This document shows, piece after piece, positions 43,645-54,600 of a stretch of 64,000 nt of DNA. The position numbers and the translations under genes are program-made. The notes under the pieces are model-generated. The model did not search any database. It was not told the origin of the DNA and saw only the letters and a list, made by a program, of their open reading frames with translations. Where the stretch lies: contig JAGPNK010000012.1 in the NCBI GenBank assembly GCA_020746835.1, positions 248,001 to 312,000 on the forward strand, read 5' to 3'. The first letter of the stretch is position 1. Each line of letters opens with the position of its first letter. The stretch comes from Stachybotrys elegans. Lineage: Eukaryota > Ascomycota > Sordariomycetes > Hypocreales > Stachybotryaceae.

Positions 43645-45473
43645 ATGTCTTCATCACCACAGCTTGCGCCGTCGGAAGACGGTGCGCGAAATCTTGGAGA
43701 TGGTGCCGGGGAAAAGATGACGCTCGAGGTGGTGGGAGAGGAGGCGCGGTCAATCGACCCTCAGCTGGACAAGAGAGTCCTCAGAAAGATTGATCTTTTC
43801 CTCATGCCAGCCATGGTTTTCGGTAGGGACCGTCTATTTCTAACCTCATATAATACCAAAAAGTCTGCTAACCCGTCAACCCTCAGGCTATGGCCTCGTG
43901 TATTACGACAAGGTTCGTCAGACGGAGATGCAACTCGTCGAGTATGACCGACTAACCTTTGCCCAGGCCATCCTAGGAAGCGCCGTTCTCTTCGGCATGA
44001 CAGCAGATCTAGATCTCTTCATCGTTGACTCCTCAACGGACCCTCCAACCGTCAATACCTCGAGGCTCAGCTGGGCAACTTCCATCTTCTACTTCGGCCA
44101 GCTCGTGGGGTCGTACCCCATGACTCTGCTCCTGCAGCGCTTCAGCTCCAAGCACATCCTCGGCCCCGTCGTCATGTTCTGGGCCGTCATCTGCGCCGCC
44201 ACCGCGGGCGTCACCACGTGGCAGGGCCTCCTCGTCCAGCGATTCTTCCTTGGTTTGTCGCCGACATGACCATATATGGAGAGAGAAAAAAAATGGTTTT
44301 GTTGACGAACCCCCTGCAGGTTTCACCGAGTCCATCGTCCCGACAGCCTTCATGGTCACCGTAAGCGGCTACTACACGCAGTCGGAGCAAGCCCTCCGGC
44401 AATCCTGGTGGTTCTCGGGCACGGGCTGGTTCACCGTCATCGGCGGCGCCCTCAACTACGGCTTCGCCCAGATCCGGGGCGACCTGCGCTCCTGGCAGTA
44501 CCTGTACCTCCTGGCCGGCGGCCTGACGTTCCTCTTTGGCCTGTGGTGCTTCACGCTGCCCAGCCACGCCCTCGACGCGTGGTTCCTCAAGCCCGAGGAG
44601 CGCATTGCCGCCGTGGAGCGCCTGCGCGCTGGCCAGACGGGCATCAGGAACAAGGAGATCAAGATGGCGCAGGTCAAGGAGGCTTTGCTGGATGTCAAGA
44701 TTTGGCTTGTTGCGCTGATGATGGCGTCTGCGTAAGGACTCTGATATACACATACCCCTATATCCACAGCACTGACAACAGCAGGTATACCGTCAACGGT
44801 GCCGTTTCTGGCTTCGGTCCGCTTATCGTGTCGACATTCGGTTACTCGGCACTACAGAGTATTCTTTTTCAATTCCCCCTGGGCTCCATCTGCGCCGTTG
44901 GTATCCCTCTAGCAGGCTGGCTGGCCTCTCGCTACCGAAACATCCGCATTCCCATTCTCGTTCTGTGCTGCCTCCCCGTCATCGCCGGCTTCGTCATCAT
45001 CTGGCAATCGGATTGGGGCCATCGACCCGTGGCTCCCGTCGTTGGCTACTCCATCATCGGCTTCTTCGGCCCCGTCGTCAGCCTGACTGTCACCCTCGGG
45101 GCCGCCAATGTTGCTGGCGAGACTAAGAAGAGCTTGATGGCTTCGGCCGTCTTCATAGCGTATTGTGTTGGCAATATCATTGGGCCCCAGATGATACGAA
45201 GCGAGACCAGGGCCCAGCACTACCCCGAGCTGTGGACTGGCCTGATTGTCTGGTATGAAACCTTTCTAGCCTCCCCGCGTCGAGTACATGACTTGCTTAC
45301 CAGTGTTTCGCAGCTATGTCATCACAATTCTCGCCGCAATCGCTCTCTATGTCGTGTTGTTCCGTGAGAATCAGAAAAGGGAGAAACTCGACCTTAACAG
45401 GGACGAAGCTGAGAGACTGGCATTCAAAGATCTTACTGATAAGGAGAACCTACATTTTAGATATGCCCTCTAA
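43645..45473 (+). CDS. MFS transporter, DAL5/allantoate permease family
   Basis: Six exons, 43645-43822, 43887-43912 (26 nt), 43967-44252, 44320-44731, 44785-45252 and 45314-45473, with introns of 53-67 nt, encode 509 residues. The sequence has about 12 hydrophobic helices. Family marks are GYGLVYYDKAILGSAVLFGM at the exon 1-3 junction, WATSIFYFGQLVGSYPMTLL, AATAGVTTWQGLLVQRFFLG and ESIVPTAFMVTVSGYYTQSE. The anion:cation symporter group to which this belongs imports small organic acids and vitamins such as allantoate, nicotinate or biotin precursors across the plasma membrane. The substrate here is not known. The N-terminus (MSSSPQLAPSEDGARNLGDG) is cytosolic and acidic. Confidence 0.88.
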
Positions 45474-46270
45474 GAAGGAAATGATTTCAATTATAGTGGG
45501 GGAAGTAACAGGTCGGCGTCAAAAGAGGCGAGATTGTCTTTCTTCCTATTAGAAACTCTGACAGAGTGTCAAGATGTTATATACCAACTTCTTCTTTGCC
45601 GGCCAATGCCCCTTAACTCTGCATCTTTGGCACCTGGCTAGGTTTGGTTTGTGTTTCGTTGTTGTCAATGGATTTCCTGTGCCATACTTGACAATATCAG
45701 GATGTACATATTCAGTCAACTACCTGTTGTCGATTCGAGTCATTCCCTGCATCTCCACAAGAATTATTGCTAGTAGAAGCGTATATTTCCATAAATGTCT
45801 TGGTTCCTGTTCCCCTTTACCCTATGAAACCCTGCAAGTACGCATGCTTCGTAGGGCAGGCATTAAGAACAAGGGCAGTGCGGTGAAAACATCTAATAGG
45901 CTTCTCTTGACAGTACCTCTACCTATCGCGTCGGCTATGATTGCTAGGAAGCGACAATTCGGCTGCCAGGAGAGAAGGCCGTGGGAAATTATATGAACGA
46001 CCCCGAAGAAGCGTCGGATAACTGGATGAAGCAGCAGTCATCTCGTTGAAGCAGCCGAAGGGGAATAGATTACCAGGAACCTTTTATACTCACTCAACTC
46101 TAACGATCTTCATCTCTATATCGAGTCTGCTCAGACGCCCGGCGTCATCATTGCTACGGCAGCATCCGACCAATTGCGATGACTAGGAAAGCCTTGACAT
46201 CCCCATGACCACAGCCACAAGGACAGACTTTTCTACCAAGGTCAGATTAATTTGGTATTGCCAGAGGAGC

Positions 46271-46350
46271 CCTCCTTGAAGCCACCGATCAAAAGGGGGG
46301 TTTTTTCTGCTCGCGTGCTCCAATGTGATAGACTAGCGACTTCAAGGAGG
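46271..46350. repeat. Inverted repeat, 11-bp arms
   Basis: CCTCCTTGAAG at 46271-46281 is the exact reverse complement of CTTCAAGGAGG at 46340-46350, with a 58-base spacer. The right arm lies inside repeat copy C, so this may mark the structure or the end of the element. Confidence 0.7.
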
Positions 46351-46356
46351 CCCCCC
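46306..46356 (+). repeat. Dispersed repeat, copy C
   Basis: Aligns to copy A over about 50 bases: CTCG-x-GTGC-x-CCAATG, GATA, GAC-x-AG-x-GACTTC-x-AGGAGGCCCC, with a 2-base gap and several transitions. Confidence 0.6.
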
Positions 46357-46725
46357 TCGAGCACAGGATCAGTAATTCCCACATAATATGAGATAGTGAT
46401 TGTTCTTGCACCCATGATACCAGTTCGTCCTCTCAACTGTCAAAGCGTAACTCAAGTCGCTGTAGTTACGTTGGTCTTGACGTGCTCATCTCCAACATCA
46501 GCAGGGGAGACACCAATCGAAGTCACGCAGAAAAGAGGTGGTACTGGACCCGATTTCCCATTTTCTAGTTAAAGCCAAACCGCTGCTATGTAATTCTAAC
46601 GACATTCAAGAAACACCAGGCCATTCGCTGTCCCAAGATGCCGAGCCTTGTGGGTATCACATATATGATGATGGCCCGCCGACACAAGCCCCTCCTGTTT
46701 GATAGTAATGCACAGTCTGCCTCCT

Positions 46726-47398
46726 CTAGTCGGTGCTAAGCTTCCACAGTCCGTCGCCCAGGAAGTGCGCGTCCTCGACGACGGGCCCCTTGCCCTTCTC
46801 CTTGACCTCGGCGGTCCCCATGATGAGCGTGCCGACAGCACAGGCCTCCTCCTTGCCCTCGGCCATGATGACGACAGGCTCGCCCTTTTCCAGCTCCCTG
46901 CTCCAGCGGCCCTCCTCGTCGACGCTCTGCTCCATCTCCTTGCCCTCGACCAGGCCCGGGGCGCCGTCGACGGGCAGCCGGCCTCCCTTGCTCGTCAGGC
47001 CAGGGGCCATGAGCGTGGCGCCCGAGAGGACGAAGCGAATAGCTCCGCGATCTATACGGATGGTGGGGAATGCCTGTGGGAAGCGGTGGACGAGGCGCAG
47101 GTGGGGGAGCAGGCCGGTGCCGTCCTGCTGGTAGAAGAGGGGCTCGTTGTCGAGGACGTAGAGGGTGTTGCGGTCGGGCAGCTTCATGCTCTCGAGGGAG
47201 CTCTTCTTGGGGAGGATCTCGTCGATGACGGGGGTCATGAGCGGGTACGTGGCGAGCAGGTTCTGGCGCAGGGCACGCTGGACAGAGGATTTGAGCTTCT
47301 GCTTGGGAGCAGTCGTCATGCTGGACAAGAGGGGTCAGCAAGCGCGGATGGTTGGGGGGGAGGCGTGACATTGACGGGGCGTACTCTTTTTTGAACAT
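46726..47398 (-). CDS. TMA20: Tma20 / MCT-1 homolog, ribosome-associated PUA protein
   Basis: A 14-nt first exon (47385-47398) reads MFKK plus two bases. It is spliced through a 64-nt intron to exon 2 (46726-47320), giving 202 residues beginning MFKKDMTTAPKQKLKSSVQR, the conserved start of this family. Recognisable blocks are TPVIDEILPKKSSLESMKLP, NTLYVLDNEPLFYQQDGTGL, PHLRLVHRFPQAFPTIRIDR, GAIRFVLSGATLMAPGLTSK (start of the PUA domain) and a C-terminal AVGTLIMGTAEVKEKGKG with DGLWKL. With its partner (Tma22/DENR) this protein recycles 40S subunits and helps re-initiation. A Gly/Glu-rich insert of roughly 20 residues (APGLVEGKEMEQSVDEEGRW) in the PUA part makes it longer than the yeast protein (181). 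Confidence 0.93.
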
Positions 47399-47825
47399 GA
47401 TGAAGGTTATAAGGGAGTAATTCAGAGAGGAATAGTGACTGTCCCGGGCGGTTGGAGGGTATCACCGTCGTCGTGTGTGTCTGTAGCGGTTTCGATTGTG
47501 CTTTGGATACGGTATGGTGGGGTAGCAAAGTTATCTCACAGTCAGGTACCATCGCGGACGGCGGGGTAAGTCGCGACATGCAATGAGCGGGGTCCATTAA
47601 CCTAAGTACGCTTCATGACGGCATCACCCGCAGGCATACAAGACATGCGGCCGAGGCAGCAGGAACATACCATGTGACGATGGTAATTAATAAATAAAAA
47701 CGCAGCGCAAGCATGCCTCGATGGGGAATAACGATTTGCAGTAGCTGCGCTGCCTCTAGATTCCTGTCGTACAAGCCACAATTCTCTATCCGTCCCTCGT
47801 CGTCCTTCTTCATCCCCCCCCCATC
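47399..47825. other. Intergenic
   Basis: Upstream of TMA20 and 3' flank of the I78-type inhibitor gene. A G/A-rich segment lies near 47340-47450 and a C-run at 47812-47821. No gene seen. Confidence 0.5.
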
Positions 47826-48150
47826 TTATCCATGGACGACGTGCGAGACGATGCCGTCCTCGGTGACGTGTACATTGAGACGGTCCGGTACGTGGTCCAT
47901 GGTGAGCAGCATGCCGGGCTCGACGATGCGCGTCCCCTGGGGGAGGTCACGCTTGCAGAAGCACTTTGAAGAGGGTCAGTCAGCAGAGAGGTCTAAACAG
48001 AGGGAGCCGGCCCCATGGAGGAGGTTGCCGTGGGCAAATTACATTCTCGTTTGACTCGCTGTCGGACAGGGTCTTGCCGACGAGCTTGTTCTGCCACTGC
48101 TCGGCCTTGCTGTTGGGCTCAGACATGACGCCGGGGACGAAGAGAGGCAT
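47826..48150 (-). CDS. Peptidase inhibitor I78 family-like small protein
   Basis: Exon 1 (48043-48150) and exon 2 (47826-47963), split by a 79-nt intron, encode 81 residues. MPLFVPGVMSEPNSKAEQWQ then NKLVGKTLSDSESNEN leads into CFCKRDLPQGTRIVEPGMLL and TMDHVPDRLNVHVTEDGIVS. This is the compact layout of the I78 family: a loop with LP-x-x-x-RIV, then D-R-L-N-V and a short strand ending in HVVHG. Family members related to Pin1 of mushrooms inhibit serine peptidases, and most ascomycete ones are intracellular and uncharacterised. There is no signal peptide, so the target is probably cytosolic. The start is well set: it begins at the family's usual MPL. The ORF is too short to be found reliably without splicing. 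Confidence 0.88.
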
Positions 48151-49669
48151 GGTGGGTGGTTGTAGGTATGATGGCGTGTGTTGAGATGGGAGGAGTTGCT
48201 TTTTTGAGGTAATAATGGGATTTATCTTTGATAGAGGGAAGATGTGCCAAGGTTCTAAAAGACATGCGGCTTGCGCATTTATATGCGAACCTGCTGCATG
48301 AGGCAGGCGCCTGGTTGATAGGCGGGATGGATACAGGGTAGGCAGACGCATTCGTTCGCTTCGATGACGTACGTCGCCTCACATGCTGTCTCTCTCTCTT
48401 TCTTGTCTCTTGTTGTGAGCGGCAGCTAAGACATGCCCGCCATTCCCCATTCCGAATTTGCCTTCCTCTATAGGATAAGTAACTGACGGTATGACTCGCC
48501 AAAAATCCAGTTTCGGACGCGGCACTCCATTCTTCTTGACTCCCTTGCCTTTCAACATCTTTTTTACCTTACCAAGGTGCCGAGTGCTGCAAACCCCGAA
48601 TGTTGGCCCCAGGCTTCAAGGCACTAAACCAGCAACCAACCTGGAATGGGGGGGGAGAGCAAAGTGCCCTAGCGGTTGTGACGGCTCGTCTCAGCCACAG
48701 CACAAGCCCGGCATAAACAGGACGCGCAGCTGATTGGCGGCCGAGTCTTAGTTTGGCAATCTGACGCCGCTGTGCCCATATGCTGCGCGACCGTCAGCTG
48801 AAAAAGCACCATAGCCCGTCGTTGTCAGCAATGCAAATGCAAGCCCCCCCCCCAGGCTCATAGGTGAAAAGCAGCCGGAGAGGGCGAGACACACGTGTAT
48901 GCATCGTGGTCTATGATGCCGCCACGCTACCCGAACCCCCAGTTTCACTCACTCTTCTCCTTTTCTCCTCCTCCTCCTCTCCCTCCCATCAATTAAACAG
49001 CCAGCCGAAAAAAAAAACAAAAAAACAAATAGAAATACTCTGTAGAGCCGTACTCCGTACAACACGCCCAAACAAGATCCCCAAAGTCAAGCACCTCGCA
49101 TCCCTAAAATAAACCACCCCCCAGCCCCGTCAAGCTAAACCCTCCTGGCCCTGGTCCTCTCTCCTCTCATCGGCACAGCCCTCGAGGACCCCCGTCAGCT
49201 CACCCCTGGCATGCCAAGTAGCCCGTAGAAAAAGGTACCTCCTCCTCCTGCGCAGTCCCCGCCATGATCCAGGTACCCTTCCCCATGGCCTACGTAACGT
49301 CCTCCAGGGGGACTCCTTTTTTCCCTTAATGCCATTCGTGAGAAAGCCAAGGTCATCTTTCTCCTTCTTTTTCCTTGCTTCAAACCCAACCAACGGCAAC
49401 CTCGTGTTCTCCCTCCCACCCCCCTTGTATCTCCTCCTTCAAAACCTCGTCGGGTTTCCCTTCTTCTCCTCTTCTTTGCTCCTGTGTGCTCCCTCCCCTC
49501 GTATACCTCCATACTACCATCTTCACGGCCCCGTTGGTGGTACCGTCTTACTCGTTCCTCGTCCTCATCTTCTCGACTGGCAGCAGCACAGAAGAGCTTC
49601 GGGCCGCCTTTCCTTCACTGCTCTCCATCAACCACCACCACCACGAGAAAAGGAAAAAAAATCACAGCC
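48151..49669. other. Divergent intergenic region
   Basis: Lies between the I78-type gene (minus) and the type I membrane protein gene (plus). It contains a C-run at 48845-48853, an A-rich patch near 49005-49030 and long CT-rich leader sequence before 49670. Several plus ORFs at 49329-49670 lie in this CT-rich leader and are not supported. Confidence 0.5.
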
Positions 49670-50464
49670 ATGAGGTCCTTCTCCCCAGCCCTTCTTTTCG
49701 CCGCCGGCGCCCTCGCCCTCAACACCCCCGAGTGCTTCACCGAGCATGGTTCCGGCCTCGCCGCCCTCTCCGAGTGCGCCGCCCACCACATTCTCACGGC
49801 CTGCTTCGCCGACCTCGAGGCATTTGACAAGTCCGACATCGAGTCCTGCCTTCTCACCGCCGGCTGCCCTGCCGACGACGCACCCCTCGAGGCCCGTGCC
49901 GTCCTCGACCGCTGCCACGAGTGGCTTGTCGCCTCCGACCTCCGCAAGCGCATGCCCGCCGCCGCCGTCATGGCTCAGCCCGTGCAGACCACCGCCGCGC
50001 CCCAGCTCTTCCCCCGCTCCTCTCTCGACTGTCTCACGGAGAGAACCTATGACACCAGCTCCTGTGACACCGTCACCGTCGACGGCCGCCCCACCACCAC
50101 CAACTGCCAGGACACGGTCGGCACCGAGAGCGTTTGCCGACCGGGCCTGACGTGCTCACTGGACCGCAGCGGAACCCAGGTCTGCATGGAGCTCCAGGAC
50201 AGCCTCGACACCGCCGGAATTGTTGTCTCTATCGTCTTTGGCGTCATGATCGCCATCGCCATTGGTGCCCTGACCTACTTCTGCTGCCAGGACCGCCGCC
50301 AGCAGAAGCGTCTCGCCGCCAAGGCCGAGGCCACCGCTCTCGCCCGTGCTGCCACCAAGAAGCAGCGCTCTGCCGAAGCCCGCGCCCCCCTCATGTCGGA
50401 GCAGAACCCGGCCCAGGTCGCTCCCGGCCCCGGCGACCCCTTCAGCGACCGCGCTCACCACTAG
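49670..50464 (+). CDS. Type I membrane protein with Cys-rich ectodomain
   Basis: Single exon, 264 residues, ATG at 49670. A signal peptide (MRSFSPALLFAAGALA) is followed by a compact Cys-rich part (CFTEHGSGLAALSECAAHHI to SCLLTAGC) that loosely recalls small secreted helical folds. A second Cys cluster (CLTERTYDTSSCDTVTV to VCRPGLTC, QVCMEL) comes next. A single transmembrane helix (IVVSIVFGVMIAIAIGALTY) is followed by CCQDRRQQKR (palmitoylation-prone) and a roughly 50-residue basic and Ala-rich cytosolic tail. It looks like a surface sensor or adhesion protein. I do not recognise the family, and the Cys spacing is not that of a standard CFEM domain. Confidence 0.7.
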   Translation: MRSFSPALLFAAGALALNTPECFTEHGSGLAALSECAAHHILTACFADLEAFDKSDIESCLLTAGCPADDAPLEARAVLDRCHEWLVASDLRKRMPAAAVMAQPVQTTAAPQLFPRSSLDCLTERTYDTSSCDTVTVDGRPTTTNCQDTVGTESVCRPGLTCSLDRSGTQVCMELQDSLDTAGIVVSIVFGVMIAIAIGALTYFCCQDRRQQKRLAAKAEATALARAATKKQRSAEARAPLMSEQNPAQVAPGPGDPFSDRAHH

Positions 50465-51615
50465 AAAGGGAGACCTCGCTACGCCCGTGCCTCGAGCTCT
50501 GTCTCCCTGCCCGCGCCGCCGCCACTCGCGAGCGTCCGCGAGGAAGACATATCTACGCCCATTCAATGGCATCGTCCTCATGGCCACGACATGTACAGGG
50601 GGTAAGGGCATTTTGATGAATGCTCATCATCATCCCCCTGGACTATTTTCATGACAATCATCTCCCTGATACCTCTTGCCTTGCTTTCCCTATTGCTGGA
50701 CCCCGGATCATTGACATCTTCTCACCTCGTAATATCATGTCTCATGTGGCTTGATTCTCTTTTCTGGGTCTCGGTTGGGGTATTATATCGGCTTCTGTAT
50801 GTAAAAAAAACCACAAACGGACATTTTGCGTTTCTTAGGCATAGGCGAATTAAAGGAAGCATCTGCAACTAATTTACCAAATGGCCCCATGTGATTGCTT
50901 CAGCATCCATACCCACACCATGTGATTCAATCCTTCGGGGTGCCCTGCTCACACCTAGAAAGAAACAAGCTCCAGTGATGGATATATTGCTACACGTATA
51001 ATGTCTACTGCAAATCGCTGAGATGGAGCGACGGAGCTCGATGTATCGGGGGGTGAGGGCAGCGCTGACCCAAAATATTATCTTGGGGTAAGTTCGAGAC
51101 AGTCGAACCCGGACTGTCTCAGAAGCAAGTACACGATTAACACACAGCAGTCAATCAACAAGAAAAGAGGAAGAAAAAAACACAAAGCGCTTAGCCCAGC
51201 ACCCCCCTTTCCCTTGTCTCGTGTCCTCTATCACTCCACGGATTGCCGTCACGTCAAAGCAGCCCTGGGGGCCATACTCCCCCCTCGCGCTCGTCAACAG
51301 ACTCTTCCCATGTACTCCCGATCCGAATTGAGTTTCGTAGCCCTTACAGCCCGTGTGCCCTGGTCGCAGATAATAGATTCTATTGCACGTCGATGGACCC
51401 AGAGGAGGCGATGATTTTCCTATTTGACGCTATTCCTCATCATCCTCCCCTTCCTCTTCCTTGATTGGGCCGCAGTCGGAGGCTTTGCGTTGTGCAGCGA
51501 CAGCGGAATGGACAATCTGGAATAACTGATAACGGGGCTGCCAAGGAGGCTTCTGAATAGACTCCCCGATGGGACTCGCCATGGGCTTCTCCGTGCGCTG
51601 TCCCCTAGAATCCTC
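50465..51615. other. Intergenic, convergent flanks
   Basis: 3' regions of the type I membrane gene and of NST1. It carries AT-rich spots near 50800-50870 and 51165-51180. ORFs on both strands carry no motif. Confidence 0.5.
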
Positions 51616-54600
51616 CTAGATGCTTCGCAGTGAAGCATGGCCAGCCAAGGGGCTGCCGATTTCGCCAGGCGCTCCCACAGCCTTGAACTGAGGGTTTAAG
51701 CCATTGCTTGCGTCTGGCACCCATCGAATGGAGATCCTCGACATTGGGTCTTGCCGAACCTCGAACGTACCGCCGCCGTTTAGGGCACTGCCTTCCGTCT
51801 CGCATAGGTCCAGCAGGTTCTGCTCCGTGATGGTGGGATCCCCAGACTGCGAATCGACGTGCGTCTTAATTAGACCCAGATCAATATATCCGTCCGCATC
51901 CGCCACGCTAGATCCAGAGAGGTCCTTGCAAGCATGGCAGAGCATCAGGCGGATCGCCACATGGCCAGGTTGCACGGCTGGGCGGATAGGGGTCAAAGAT
52001 GGAGACATGTGGTTGAACCCAGGAGGTACTGTCTGCATGCCCCAGCCGTAGTTGGGAGGTGGAAAAGCAGGCGGGTTGGTAAGCGAGCCCCATGGACTAT
52101 TGCCGGGCTGATAACTCGAGTCCATGAATGGGCCAGAGGCGAAGCCAGTGCTCCTTGGGCCAGGGGCCTGGATGCGCAGACTGCTAGAGTTGTAGTCGGT
52201 TGAGAGAGGCGGCTCGTCGTCATCGATGAGGGCACGGCTGCCTAGATGTGTTGTCTCATCGTCCAAGTTATCGCGCTTTTGTCCGTGGACTACACTGCCG
52301 GGCCTTCCGATAGGTGCCGGCCGTCCGATGGGTTGAGTGATACTGCCATCGAACCCAGAAGATCCTTGACGACTGTGACCAGGTGGCCCAGCATCTTTGT
52401 GCAGTGAGAAGGCTTGTGCCAGGGGAAATTGCTCAGCAGATGCCTGGGGGAATCCTGGAGGTGGCATGGGAATGTGAGAGAATGCCCGGCCAGAGGGAGG
52501 ACCAGCCATGGCGGGTAAAGGCGGCACCATGCTGGGGCCAGATCGGAATCCTGGCGGATATAGAGGATCGTGAGGCACGCGGCTCGGGAACCCGGGAGGA
52601 GGCGCGTGGGCATGCGCCAGACCTGGAGGCGGTTGCATACCCATTGGGGGAGGCATCGGGAAGGGCGCCGACTGGCTGGCCATTTTAGGCTGCCCGGGTG
52701 GCGAGACGGAGTGGGATGCCGGAGGCATAGCACCCGTCATGCTCCCACTGCCCTTTCTCTGCAGTCCGTATGGGTTGGGGCTCGTATGTACCGGGGTGAG
52801 GACGTGCGGTGAGCTATTCTTGCTCGTCTCGGGTAGCGATGCCACGGAACTAGCATCGTACTGCTGCGAGGTGGTCCGGGGTCGCATTGGTGTTGGTGCT
52901 TTGGGGATCACAGGCGTAGCGACGGGAATCTTGGGAGAGGCAAAGGCAGCTGGGTTAGGCGGGTGGTGGGGTATGGCTGTCGAGGCGTTGAGCTGCTGGC
53001 TCGTTCGTCGGGGTGCCGCCTGAGGAGGCTGAGCTTGCTGGGGAGGTTGAGAAGCAGGAACCGTCTGTGGGCTGGGCTTTGCTGCTGCGGCAGCGGCAGC
53101 CCTCTCTTCTCTCGCCCTCTCCTTTGCTTCTCGGGCTTCCTGGGCCTCCTTTTGAGCCTTGGCGGCGCGAGCCTCCTTCTCCCGCTTGTCGCGCTCCTGC
53201 TTTTCTTTCCTCTCCAGAGCTTCGCGTTCTCGCTGCTCGCGAGCGCCCTTCTCCTTCAAGCGTTGTTCCTCCTTGAGCTTCTTCTCGCGATCCTTAGCCT
53301 CGCGAGCCTTGCGCTCCTGCTCCGCTTGCTTCTCGCGCTGCTCGTGGATACGTCGCTGACGGTCGGCTTCCTTCTTAAGACGCGCTTCCTCTTCTGCCTT
53401 CTTCTGCGCTTCCTTCTGCTTCCGCTTCTCCTCGGCTCGCTGTCGCTGCTCGGCCGCCCTTTTCTGCTCTGCCTCGAGGCGGCTAGCTTCTTCGGCAGCC
53501 TTCTCTGCCTCCTTACGAGCCTTCTCTTCGGCTTGAGCCTGTTTCTTCTGAGCCGCCTTGTCCTTCTTCTTCTGGGCGTTCTTGGCCTTCTTGGCCTTTT
53601 GCTGGTCGACCTGGCGGCTCTCCTCTTCGAGCTCCTCGAGCAGTTTCTGCTGGCGTTCCTTGGCAACCTTCTCCTTGTATGCGGAGAGCACCCTTTGCTC
53701 AAACATGCGCGCGGCAAATATCTGGAACATCCTCCGGCCTTCCTCCATCCTTTGTTGTTCGTTCAATGGGTCCTGGCAGCAGCACTCAGCATGTGGCAAT
53801 GGCACAGATGGGGTACAGTATACCTCGTCATCCTCATACTCCTCTTCTTCCTGACTGTCGTCGTAGTCTTCCTCCTCATCGCCGTCCTCCTCGTAGTCTT
53901 CTTCTACGGGAGGTGGGTGGCTATGAGGAGTGGAGTATGCGCCAGGGGGATGACCGTAGGTGCCCCGGGTGAAGTGCTCCCTAGCATCTTCTTCCCGGGC
54001 CATCCTGCGTTCGGCAAGCTGCTCCATCATTTCGATGAAGCGCTTGCCGTCATTTTTGAGTAGGTCATCCGCCACGGTGAGAATGCCGCCTAAGTCCTTG
54101 TTACCATATCTGTGCAGAAAAGATTCGAGAAGCTGCGTACCCTTGACCTGGAGGCTATTACCGAACGTCAAGAAATCTGCCACGTCTCTGTCATGCGAGT
54201 TGGTGAATTGCTCCGGGGGTTCGTCGTCGCTAAATTCATCGTCCTCGACCTCGTCCTCACTGTCGGATTCATCGAGCTCCTCCTCGTCATCGTCGTCGCC
54301 CATGTGTTCCACTATTCGACTGTTGGGTGGCTGCTGCCGGGCATATGCCGATGATGGTAGTCTCCGGGGCGGCTGCAGGGCAAAGTCGGGAGGTGGCGCC
54401 AGCATCGGTGGTCCTTCCCCTTGGTTGGCAAACTGCTCGAGCTCGTCGTAGTAGGCGTCATACAGCCCTTCTAACTCCTCCTCGATAGCAGTTCGCTTGC
54501 GCCCACAGACGGTGCAGCTGCACGTGTGCTTCTGCTGCTCCTTCATCTTCTTAAGGACTGCATCCTTCTCGACCTTGACAAGGGACTTGCGCTCCTCCTC

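Larger units (their letters stand above)
45474..46725. other. Intergenic with repeat copy C
   Basis: 3' flanks of two convergent genes. It holds one dispersed-repeat copy and an inverted repeat (listed separately). No gene supported. Confidence 0.5.

Noticed and set aside
52963..54063. 366-codon plus ORF, Leu/Phe-rich
   Set aside because: Antisense shadow of the NST1 coiled-coil; poly-Leu arises from reversed Lys/Glu codons.
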